Source: Madurella fahalii (lineage: Eukaryota; Ascomycota; Sordariomycetes; Sordariales). From it: a DNA stretch of 64,000 nt. The stretch is from the NCBI GenBank assembly GCA_029876055.1, contig CM056877.1, positions 2,914,001-2,978,000 on the forward strand, given 5' to 3'. This document shows, piece after piece, positions 34,775 to 44,498 of the stretch. The position numbers were made by a program, and so were the translations under genes. The notes beneath the pieces were generated by a model that was not told the origin of the DNA, did not search any database, and was given only the letters and a program-made list of their open reading frames with translations. Position 1 is the stretch's first letter, and every line of letters starts with the position of its first letter.

Positions 34775-35376
34775 ATGGCAACAATCGGCACCCTGGAGCG
34801 AGTGTCGGCGGCCAAGCTCTCGAAGCTGATCCTCGCAACCCAAGAAGCAGCTGCAGCGGGCGACCCCGCCTCCGTTGCCATTATCGATGTGCGGGACGAT
34901 GGTACTGATTTTACTTGCCCTCTATCTCCGATTCTCCAAATCCCCAAATCTCCTCAACCACTAACCGCGTCCCTGCAGATTACATCGGCGGGCACATCAA
35001 GGGCTCGCAAAACGTGCCATCGCGTACCCTCGACGCTATGCTCCCGACCCTAGTTCGGCAGCTGCAGGACAAGGAAACGGTCGTGTTCCATTGCACGCTG
35101 TCGCAGCAGCGCGGTCCGGGTGCGGCGCTCAGATATATCCGGGAAAGGGAGCGCATCCTTGCCTCGCAAAAAGCGGGCGAGCAGAGCAGCAAGGTATCGG
35201 GTGAGATCGGAGAAGATCACACTACCGCAGGGACAGGAAATGCACAGGCGCCGGCAGTGACGGAGCAGAAGGTCTACGTGCTGGACCGTGGGTTTGTGGG
35301 GTGGCAGGAGGTGTATGGGGCTGATGAGCGGCTGACGGAGGGTTATCGAAAGGAACTATGGCAGGATGGATACTAA
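34775..35376 (+). CDS. Cdc25-like rhodanese-domain phosphatase
   Basis: Small 174-aa single-domain rhodanese with a CX5R active site, like fission-yeast Ibp1 and budding-yeast Ych1, which are Cdc25-like phosphatases or arsenate-reductase relatives. Two exons (34775-34901, 34979-35376). Domain marks are AIIDVRDDDYIGGHIKGSQNVP (residues about 35-56) and the loop HCTLSQQRGPGAA, with Cys81 and Arg87. The tail YVLDRGFVGWQEVYG is typical of the domain end. An inserted polar stretch at about 105-135 (EQSSKVSGEIGEDHTTAG) is low in complexity. The 22-bp minisatellite directly in front of the ATG may affect its expression. Role is inferred only. Confidence 0.9.
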
Positions 35377-36400
35377 GAGAGCGAGAAGATCGAGATCTCC
35401 AATGAAGTCCGAGTGCACGCCGGTAGCATCACACGGACTCGATTCGCCGTTTTCTCAGTTACCTAGTCACCGATGCCATGGACTTTGCATTACGCTATGC
35501 ATCTACCTACCACGTACCAGGTGACTATCACGTATCATTAAATGTCTTGCACTGAGAACGATAGAAACCAGCAATTGCAATGATGACGGCCGGTCTAATT
35601 AATTCGGCCGTGCAGTTACTAGTAGGCTGATGACTCGGACGTCTCATACTTTCGCTCAGGGTAAACACAAACTCTGAACGGCCGTGACGGTTTTTCCGGC
35701 TCTCGCATTACCTTATAAAGGGCAAGACGCACCACTACCAGTGTCCTTTCGACCATTCTAAGCCTAAACTTTCGCGTCTCTCACCGCCCGCTCTTTGCCA
35801 AATGTTGGTTTTGATCCACAACCGGGGAAGCGCCGGTCTCGGTCAATATAAACATTCCAGCGGCATCCCTTGGTCCCCCGTGTGTTCTGCCAGCCGCACA
35901 GCAGGGTTTATAAACCTTGCAATCCCCGACATCACAACCCCCGGCTTTTATGGCATCCACTATTCGGTATGGCCTCTCGTGGTGCCAGCAAAGGAAGGGT
36001 TTCGACTTTGCATCACACATGATAAGGACTTCTACGACGTTTTCATCACGTAAGGATTTTGTTGTCTTGACGCTTCATTCAGAGAGTAGTTCGGCGAATA
36101 CTGTCCACGGGTGGTGGGAGAGAGGAATCAAGGCGATGCCCACGACAAGCCTACCTAGTGTTGTCGGATCCAGCCATCAGCGTCAGCCACAAGATCGAAC
36201 CGCAAAGTACCTGCTCCTTGACCCGGCTGGGGCCTCGACTATTTGTCGCTGCGCAACCTGGATTCTGATGACACGGCCCACGTATTCCCGCTGAGTTAAG
36301 CGCTTGCAGTGGTGTCAAGGCCCTAACCTCGACAACGATAGTAGGATCATTTGCTGCTATTTCTACCGATTCCATGGATATATCGCGTGAGCACCCCGGC
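35377..36400. other. Intergenic with one weak orphan frame
   Basis: No recognised gene. A TATA-like TTATAAAGG at about 35713-35721 stands 80 bp before an 83-codon frame at 35802-36053 on the plus strand. The product matches nothing I recognise, so I do not call it as a gene. Confidence 0.4.
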
Positions 36401-37386
36401 AAGCGACATAAAGACGAACGGAAGACTATAATATAAACAGGATAATTAAATTCAAATCCAAATCAGGCCACGGAACCGTTGGTTCAGAGGAGACGGCAGA
36501 CGTCATTGGTTCTACGGGTAATACATAATACCGACAATTCAGAAGCATCCACGGAATTCGATGTTTCATTAGAAACAGAAAGCGAATATTCGGACCGAGG
36601 CTAGAGTATCCGAGACATAGCAAATCCCCTCTACAAGGGGGAAATTACCTTACTAGGCACCCGTCCAGGATTGTCCGGACCCTGTAGGCAGAGGGGATTG
36701 TAGTAAGTTACCATAAACAGCGGCTCAAGTCAGGTATCAACTACCAACCTTGCCTGTCAGGTTTGCGGCTTGTTATCAATGCTACCTGTCGACGATGGAG
36801 AGTTCCCTTTCATGTATTTAACGCCGGGCATTAACCGCGTGGATAATCCAGTCACATGACGCAGAAGCAGCCGGTGCCGTCTACTGCGGCAACGGTGAGG
36901 ATATCTTCGCTTCAAATCCAACCCCGCAGTGATCGTCTAGGGTCGTTCATTACCTGTAAACCACTCAATTGAATAAGCAGCCCACCACAACAGACATCCC
37001 CCTCAGTAAAGTATTTAGTAGTTAAGCTGCTTATAGCAACTCATTTCACAAACGTTTACATCAAAATCAGCTGTAGAAAACGTAAACTATTAATATTATT
37101 ATTAATCTAAAGTAATCTAGTTATCGATATATTATTATTATGCTTCTTATACTACTTTATTTAAGATAGGATATATCAGACCTTCTACTGCTAAATATAT
37201 AGGAAAACTGTACCATATAGGTCGACTGAAAAACGTATATCAACAAGTAATAGAACATAATAGTAATAGATACTAATTTAGTTGCAAAAGAAAGGAAGAT
37301 CTTATATAAAACCCTAAAAGCTTCTAGTCTTTGACTTCAGATTTGTCTACTATTTCTCCTCTTCTTTAGCTTCTTTAGCTTCTAGT
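36400..37386. other. Very AT-rich repeat island, left part
   Basis: About 1 kb of sequence dense in TA/TTA with no coding potential. A short inverted pair of AATCCCCTCT-type arms lies at 36623 and 36690. The composition fits repeat-induced mutation of old transposon sequence, though the source cannot be named. Confidence 0.5.
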
Positions 37387-37640
37387 TGTTACGTGGCGGA
37401 GGCCAGCACTGCTCAGCAGTGTCTAGGCCCACATCCCGTCAGGGATGACGGCCCAGGGTCATCGCATACGTCTATAAAGACCCCTCAGATTTGTCCTCAG
37501 AGAACCTTCATTTTAATCAACCATCATCATATCTTACTTTGTCATAGATCATGCCAGTGTTCATGAAGTGCCTACCTCAGCGTCAAGGCTGACGCCCTTG
37601 AGGTCACCAGTTACGGGACCATGACGGAAACCCCCTAACA
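37387..37640. mobile_element. Solo LTR 1 (254 bp) with 5-bp TSD
   Basis: Starts TGTTACGTGG and ends CCTAACA, the TG...CA ends of an LTR retrotransposon. It is flanked by perfect 5-bp direct repeats ctagt (37382-37386 and 37641-37645). No internal retrotransposon sequence is attached, so it is a solo LTR left by recombination. Confidence 0.85.
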
Positions 37641-37651
37641 CTAGTTCAAGC

Positions 37652-37834
37652 TGTTACGTGGTGGGAGCCCAGATGGGCCAGACGACCAGGATCCCAGGGG
37701 TCATGTGATCCCAGGATTCTAGAACCTTCCCTGGGCACTGACCCATTCCTGTCATATATTTCGGTGCTCCCGCACGCTCTGCCCAGAGCTTTCTTAGACA
37801 GCGCAAATTTTATCTTATTTTTTACCACGTAACA
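37652..37834. mobile_element. Solo LTR 2 (183 bp) with 5-bp TSD
   Basis: Starts TGTTACGTGGT and ends ACCACGTAACA, a perfect 11-bp inverted terminus. It is flanked by 5-bp direct repeats caagc (37647-37651 and 37835-37839). It lies only 11 bp from LTR 1 but differs from it internally, so the two are different elements that share end sequences. Copia-type is my guess. Confidence 0.87.
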
Positions 37835-38052
37835 CAAGCTATCAAGCCAGGTTATATTCTATTAAACGGTTTAAATCTATATACGAATCTAAAACTCTCC
37901 TTAATAACTTGAGATTCCAGGAGCTCTAGCTCTATATTATAAAGCTAAGGTCTTGGTAAATTCGAATTTCTAGTCTTAGCTAACGTGTCTTATAAGCGAG
38001 CGGTACACTTTCCACCATCTACCCACAACTATCCTAAATTACAACATAACCA

Positions 38053-38517
38053 CTAGGAAATAACAATAACTGAACCAGAAATAGATGAATCAGACGATTC
38101 TCCAGCCTCCTGACATGTACGTGCATTATGGCTAGGCTTGCCGTACAGACTACAGCACCGAATCTTCGTACTAGACCCCCCTGCACTACCACCATTTTGT
38201 AGTCTTTCATGGATTACCTGCTTACCTACAGCCTTTTGATCCAGTAGATCCTGTGCTTCTTGTACGGTAAGAGACCCTCTAAGCCGTATACGTGTTTTTT
38301 TAGCTCTCCGTCGCTTACTAAGCTTCTCATTGGCCTTTCGTAGTGCCGAGACCTCTGTATGTAAAAGGGCCACTTCGTGCATCACAGTTATCGTACCTTT
38401 GGCTAATTGGTCTACAGCAGCTAGTATAGATGTCGGAGAACTGCCTTGGTAGTTGGATATCCGGCCTTTGATAAGGTCTTTCTGTGAGGTGGTGTAAGAG
38501 GGCGCGTAGTAAACCAC
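38053..38517 (-). pseudogene. Transposase C-terminal fragment (pogo/Fot1 type)
   Basis: A 154-codon open frame that is the tail of the transposase of the surrounding element. It has a leucine-rich coiled segment (EVALLHTEVSALRKANEKL), a basic run (SKRRRAKKTRIRL) and a CCHC-like motif with one Cys lost. There is no catalytic residue and no proper start, so it is not a working gene. Confidence 0.8.
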
Positions 38518-38689
38518 TCTGCCAATGAACTAAAAGATCCGTCAGTTCAATCACTCCGTGATTGAACGCTGCGTACCACTTGCTTATATCACGTACCCGG
38601 GGCTGCGCCCTCAGCCGGTCCCGTGACAAAACCACTCGCGAATAATCTGTCAAAAGGGTCAGGAAGCTGGATCCTGGATCTGCAAAACA

Positions 38690-38830
38690 CGAACCCGGAT
38701 CAGTGTGATCCGGATTAGTGCGACTCGGATAAGTGTGATCCGATCTCTCGGAGACCCGTCAACCTGGGTCTCCGTGGTCCAGGAAATTGGGAATAAGAAG
38801 GAAGTTCACCTCCGTTAGACAAGGAAGAAA
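38690..38830. repeat. GATCCGGATCA-type repeat, copy 1
   Basis: Contains the spaced palindromic pieces CGGATCAGTGTGATCCGG and AAGTGTGATCCGAT, and lies in the gap of the pogo element. The same arrangement, more diverged, is found at 40120-40270. Origin not known; a nested insertion is likely. Confidence 0.6.
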
Positions 38831-39658
38831 ACAAGACATCCTCAATTTTCCATCCTGAATTTCCATCCTAAATTTAACTCCGAACGTTCAGAAGTGCTGT
38901 GCATCCGACATAATCTTCGGATCTTCGTATTTAGCTCTCTGGTAGTCGTATCTACGCGTAAAACGCGTCCGGAGTTCTGGTTAGCGTTTGACAAAGTTGT
39001 GAGCCCAGAGCTTGCCGACAGAGGGCGCGTCACGTTCGCATAGCAGTTAGTTGGCCATATCTTCTATAAAACGAAGCCGAGGAGGGAATACGCGTGTACA
39101 CAGCTCAGTTATATACTGAATAATCGTATACTCCTCTAGATCCGTAAGTTTTCGTAAATTAGCTGGAGTATCGCGTCGTGCAGGCCGACCGTCGCATCGG
39201 ATAGACAGGGTCATTGGTAGTACGTTATAGATCGCAGCTGCCTTTCGAAGACTAAGTTTTGGATCATCTTATATAGCCTTGAGGGCTAAAATAATCCTGG
39301 ATTCGACTGAGGAGGAATCTATTGCGAAATGGTAGTAGAATTAGTAGGAGAAGTTGGAAGGTCGTGTTTTGCCAAGAAAGTGTACCGCTCGCTTATAAAA
39401 CACGTTAAGTTTAAGCTTCAGTAGTATTGTATATTATATAATAACGTACTTTACTATTTCTCAATGCTCTCTATAACTATAGTAGGGAGTAGAGAGATTC
39501 AGAATCTCTTATTAGAAAAGGAAGTATGTCATAATTTAACCAATGGATCTATCAGAAGACGGATAGAAAGTGTGGATCCTAGACCGGGGTCAACTAGTCA
39601 AATAAAGAGAGTATTTACCACTCTATACACTTTGGACAAAGTAAGTAGAACTGTTAAT

Positions 39659-39897
39659 ATTGAAATGGTGCAGAAACACACATCTACACCCACATACCCA
39701 CCAAAAACAAGGGGGAGGGCAAAGACAGCCAAATGCCAGACAGACAAGATAGACAAGACAGGCCAGGCGACACCACCACAAATCGGGTCCCTGCAGCCTA
39801 AACAAGGTAAAAACAACATGTGCATATAGAGCTCCCTCTGATCAGAGGGAGATCACTTTGCACGCAAAGAAAGCTCGTCAATTGAGCTTGCAACAAG
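39659..39897. repeat. Dispersed repeat, copy B
   Basis: Second copy of the repeat at 21970-22204, about 17.5 kb away in the same orientation. It contains a perfect 20-bp palindrome CTCCCTCTGATCAGAGGGAG at 39832-39851, partly decayed in copy A. A related perfect palindrome GTCCCTCTGATCAGAGGGAC lies at 40025-40044. Confidence 0.85.
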
Positions 39898-41096
39898 TGA
39901 GAAGAAAGGTACTGAATTGATTGTCCTGTCTAAGGAGCAACGGCCAGGACGGCCCTACTTATGGTGCGAAAGAAAATGGGCCCACGGCAAGTTCCAGCCC
40001 CCGGGGCACCATCCTAGCAACTGTGTCCCTCTGATCAGAGGGACCCTGCCCTCTGGGGACTGTTTTCCCCAACTCAACAGTTTCGTATCCCGGTACCTGG
40101 AACTTAGGTCTGAAACTGCGGATCCGGATCACTGTGATCCGATGTAATCAAGTGTGATCCGAGAGCCCGGATTACTGAGATCTATACGCCGGGACCTATA
40201 TCCGTGGATCTGGATCCCAGTAGTTCAATGCAAGGAAATAAGGATAAGAGAGAGTTTGCTCTCGTCCCCAAATCCTGGGTTGAGAAGAGACAGATAAAAT
40301 AGTGACGCAGATACGTACATACACACAATAAAAAACACATGATCAATTGCACTTACTTTGAAAAAACGCTTTGCACTGAGATTTGAACCTTGAACCTCTA
40401 CTCTATCAATCTACCTGCCTACCACTGTACTGTACTTGCCGACCGTATTCTCTGTTGCAAGAGTCTTCCGCTCTCACAGGTTAAGTAGTTCCATCCCAAC
40501 CTTCCGCTTCTCACCTTGCCCAGTGCTAGGTAAAAAGGAGGTCTTCACCTTCTAACAGTGTATAGCTCGCATCACCTTGTGACCACGAGTGGTGGCGGTT
40601 GTGACAAGCAAGCTGCTTTGGGACGGTGAGCTATCTTAGAACTACCGGTAATAATAATCCGTATTACACTTTGGCCTTCAGTATAAGGATTTCTCCAAAA
40701 TAACGTTAACGGGCCTTATAGTGCAACAGAATTACACTCTACGGTACCATCTATCGGATGACTCTGGAACGCATTAATAATACTACAATGATTCTGTACG
40801 TAATGGTATATACAGCGCCCTTATCAAGAGCTGAATGCACCTCTAGCTAACTCAGTGATGTTGCGCTTGGAACGAGATAAGGTAGCCCTATACATGGCGG
40901 ATGGGGGCTGCCGTTTAAAGCCATATCAGACGAAAACCGGGTGGGCCAATTAATTTTGTGATGTCAGGATTAGAAAGAGTTCCACGGGGTGGGGGGTTGA
41001 GTTGTGCAGTTGCGTTACGGTTGTGCTGCCGATGTCCAGGCGCTCCGTTTCATTGGTTTCAGGGAGCGCCGGCGGCGCAAGTGGAGCACCTCCGCC
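39898..41096. other. Repeat island, right part
   Basis: AT-rich sequence without genes. It holds the second CTGATCAG palindrome (40025-40044), copy 2 of the GATCCGGATCA-type repeat (40120-40270), and a degenerate pol-III-like B box on the minus strand near 40380. Nothing else recognised. Confidence 0.5.
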
Positions 41097-41201
41097 GGAT
41101 CCTAAATGCTAGCGCGGCAAGGGGGCCGCTGTTAGCATCCACTAGAAATAGTATCGTCTGTGTAAACAGTGGGCCCCTGGCTGCACTAGCATTTAGGATC
41201 C
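41097..41201. repeat. Foldback/MITE-like element with inverted ends
   Basis: GGATCCTAAATGCTAG (41097-41112) is an exact inverted match of 41186-41201, and the similarity goes on inward for about 20 bp with a few mismatches (41113-41131 against 41167-41185). The whole unit is 105 bp with a 35-bp loop. No clear target duplication flanks it. It sits 230 bp upstream of the amidase ATG. Confidence 0.75.
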
Positions 41202-41433
41202 CGGTGTACGTGTAGGTGTATTACCAGCGGTCAGGCAATAAACCTTGCCTCGCAGTTTCCCTCCCTTGTGCCACACTCCTTCAAGACACTTGGTGCATGG
41301 TGGACTAGGAGAGTGCCAGCGCTGGCCCTCCTCCCATCTTTCTCCTCCTCCGCTTTAGTGCCCGGCCTACCTGTCGTACCTTGGACAATTCCTTTCGCCA
41401 CCTCACCGACTTGGCACGGTTGGACGCGCTACC

Positions 41434-43804
41434 ATGATTGTGGCGCTGGGAGAACATCGATACGCGCTTGTCGACTCGGGCATGGTTCGTTTTACCCCTG
41501 CTTCACACTTCATGTTTGGCGCTCACCGTTGACTTGTCGTTTCGTTCGCAGCAGGTCACTACTAGGCCTAGCACCTCACCTGGCTATTCACCCCAACCCG
41601 CCTTCCTGGTATCAGCCTCGGATAGCAGCATCGAACCCGCAGAAATCCTTAAGCAGATTCAACGGTTTTACAAGGAGGATGACGTTTTCGATGAAGCCTT
41701 CGTATCCGACATCCTCCTCGTCGCAGATGACTTCCCGATGGCCGACCAGATGATGCTCTTACGCACAGAGTTGGCAGACGAAATAGTGCTGGACGGAAAG
41801 CATTGGCATCTCAATTACGTTTATAGCGTCGACACTGCTGTCTCCGACGCCAACATTCCCAGCGGACCGTACTTTCTCAGTGGAGATCGGGTGTTTCAGG
41901 CATGGAAGATCTATACCGACGTGTTCTCGTGCTTCGAAACCACTGTCCTCCCAACCCAGTGGCCCTACCGGTGGGTTAAACGGCCGAAGCAAGCGAGCGA
42001 AAAACCAATAGAGCGGGTGTTGACTCGAAACTAGCTTCAAGAACCTGGATTCCATCGGCCCGAATGGTACCGGCATGTCCGTCGCCGTCCCCAGCCGGCT
42101 ATACACCCGGCCCTCGGCGGCTCAGCCACTGGCTGGTGTTCGGGTTGGCGTTAAGGACAATTTCAAGCTCGCCGGCACCAAGAGCTCGGTGGGCAATCGG
42201 TCCTTTCTTGCGACCTACGATGAAGACGAGGAAACGGCCGCGTTTATCAAGACACTTATTGACCTCGGCGCCGTCGTCGTCGGGAAGACCAAGATGACCG
42301 CATTTGCGAGCGGAGAGAAGCCGTGTGACTGGTTCGACTTCCAGTGCCCCTTCAACCCCCGCGGTGATGCCCATCTCGAGCCCGGTGCGAGCTCGACCGG
42401 GTCGGCCGCCGCCACCGCTGCGTACCCTTGGATGGATATCTGCATCGGGACTGACAGTACGTGTTCGGGCACGTCTACGAGTGCGCTGCGCTAACAGGTT
42501 TGTCAGCCAATGGGAGCGTGAGAGAGCCTGCTGCGAGGTGTGGTGTCTACGGAATCAGGTATTCGACAGATGCCTGGGGCCCAAAGACTGGCTTATATCC
42601 CTGCTCCCCGTGAGTTTTACATGTTGGGCCAAGAAATCACAAATCACTAACTTTTTCGGAAGCGTTTTTGATACGGCAGGCGCCTTTAGTAGGAGCCTGA
42701 GAGATCTTCAGATCTTCGCCAAAGCCGCGCTCGGCTCCACGATCAAAGGATTCAAGACAGTGTGTAGAACGCCGTAGGCTGTTCCCTAACATTGCCTTGC
42801 TGACGCCAGTTAGTTTCCTCGTAGAATTCTCTATCCCACGGACTTCTTTCCACAAGGCGATAGCGCCCAACAGCATCTGATAGACCGCTTTATTGGTCTC
42901 CTCGAAGAGTTCCTCGGCGTTGAGAAGACGAGTTTTAGTCTTGCTGAAATTTGGAAGAAGAATCCACCCGTGGAAGCCAATGGCAAGTCCTTCGAGGATT
43001 ACACCGTCAAGGTATCTAGTCTATTCACATATCCATCCTATTGAGCACCGCTAAAGCATAGATACTTACCAAGACCGGGTACAATTTATTCTACCATGGC
43101 ATATACCACGAGTACGATGCATTTCGGGAGAATCATTTTAAGAAATTCGGAACCAAAGTCTACGTGTCACCTAGCATGCAATGGAGGTGGTATGCCGTAC
43201 CTGAAACCCACGGACTGTGCGCGGACATGGCTAATTCGATTCAGGGACCGTGGCGCCGAAGTAACCAGATCGGAAGTAGAAACATCGTACAAGGAGCTTA
43301 AGGTGCTCCAGGCCTGGTTCGCCAAAGAAGTACTCCGGGCGGACAGGACTTCTGGTTCTACTGCCATACTAATACTGCCTGTCGGGCCAGAACAAGCCGA
43401 CTATCGCGACGCCTACATTCTGCCAAAGCCGAGATATGGTGTTGACGCCCTCAGTCTTGCATCTTTCATGAGGATGCCCCAGCTTGTGGTGCCAAGTACG
43501 TCCCAGCGGCCACCGCAGCTTTGTTCAGAGGACATTTAACTAAACCAGCGCACTAGTCGGCCAGGAGGAGTACAACTCTCGTGTTTCCGGGAGGAAGGAG
43601 AGCTTCCCTGTCGCGTCCTCCATCGCCGGTGCACATGGTAAGTTGCGTATGATCACAGTAGCTGACACGGGAACAGATGGTGATGAGCTCGGCTGACACT
43701 TTGCAGGGAGCGATCTCATGCTCATTGAGCTTGCGAGGCAGGCACTAGAGAATACAAGGTTTCCCACTGAGGTTGCGACAGGGAGATATGCATTTCAGCC
43801 TTGA
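41434..43804 (+). CDS. Amidase-signature hydrolase
   Basis: Serine amidase of the amidase-signature family with an extra N-terminal domain of about 150 aa. Ten exons (41434-41484, 41552-41970, 42035-42456, 42507-42609, 42663-42759, 42814-43011, 43062-43189, 43245-43495, 43557-43637, 43707-43804) give 615 aa. The Ser-cisSer-Lys triad is visible: Lys in GVRVGVKDNF near residue 198, cis-Ser in GASSTGSAAA at 276-277, and the nucleophile in GTDTNGSVREPAARCGVYG near 301. Two apparent frame breaks are in fact introns of 64 nt (41971-42034) and 55 nt (43190-43244); after splicing the second junction reads MQWRWDRGAEV. The C-terminus (PQLVVPIGQEEYNSRVSGR, GSDLMLIELARQALE) is normal. Substrate unknown. 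The next gene on the same strand is the NLR. Confidence 0.9.
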
Positions 43805-44498
43805 ATACGAGGCATAAAGCCCGACTACGGGTGGGGCAAAAACAAATGGTCACTCCGACTAGTACGCAGCATTCCTGATCAAGGTGGACGACGGACGTAG
43901 GATACAGTCAAGCTTAGGGAGTGGCTTTCCGGTGCCGTGCATCGCCGTATCTGGAAAGACTCGCGTGTTTCGTGTCCCCCGCGGGGGTTTGTCGCTTTCG
44001 TCCCAGAGTTTGCTTCTTTAATTAATTTCTCCGTACAAAGATCCTTGGGCATCCTAGTGCCTTGCTCTACAATACAGTAGGGTCCCCCCTTTCTCTTTGC
44101 AGGGCTCACTGCTCAGACTGTCATGGCAATATTGGTGTCACCCGGGATTCTCGTGTATTGTAACACAATCCCCGTCTTTGGCCGGATAGAGAAGAACTTG
44201 AACCTCTGTCGGTGGCGCCGATGGCCCCAATACCAGATGCACGAGATACATGCCGAGGCTGAGATACGAGTTACTGGTCGGTATTAAGAATTGCATGCTG
44301 CCCAACACATTGGGCTGCGGAATCACGTGGTGATGGGACATGCGTGGTCTGCGCCCGTTCGTTTTGACATTCCCGAGAGCGGCACCGTCCTCCTTTGACC
44401 TTGCCACGACCACTGCACCATCCTCATCGGACCTGTGTTTGCATAAATAATTTCAAACTTCTCAGCGTCGAGCCGCCCCACCGGGCACTTGCTTGCAA
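43805..44498. other. Intergenic
   Basis: About 0.7 kb between the amidase and the NLR, both on the plus strand. No gene, repeat or RNA gene recognised. Confidence 0.5.

Larger units (their letters stand above)
37983..39405 (-). mobile_element. Pogo/Fot1-type DNA transposon, internally deleted
   Basis: A 1423-bp element with 30-bp terminal inverted repeats (29 of 30 positions match: 37983-38012 against 39376-39405) and TA target duplications at 37981-37982 and 39406-39407. On the minus strand, about 39330-38900 encodes the N-terminal helix-turn-helix part of a pogo-type transposase (LSLRKAAAIYNV, RRDTPANLRKLTDLEE), broken by stops. At 38517-38053 it encodes the C-terminal tail (LSKRRRAKKTRIRL, LTVQEAQDLLDQKAVG) with a damaged zinc knuckle (CCSLYGKPSHNARTC, where a Cys seems replaced by Tyr). 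The DDE catalytic core between them is missing and about 250 bp of other sequence fills the gap. It cannot mobilise itself. Confidence 0.85.

Noticed and set aside
36260..36300. Sequence CCCGCTGAGTTAAGC resembling the start of 28S rRNA
   Set aside because: Only about 15 bp are similar with a mismatch; flanks do not match rRNA.
40370..40445. tRNA- or SINE-like B box on the minus strand followed by a T run
   Set aside because: T-arm pairs poorly and no cloverleaf can be drawn; at most a decayed pol-III-type sequence.
41971..42034. Stop codon and frame change after VLTRN in the amidase
   Set aside because: A 64-nt intron (gtgggt to actag) joins PYR to FKNLDSIG in phase.
43190..43245. Apparent frameshift in the amidase between GLCADMANS and RDRGAEVT
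   Set aside because: A 55-nt intron (gtatgc to attcag, branch ctaat) removes the unlike stretch and restores MQWRWDRGAEV in phase.
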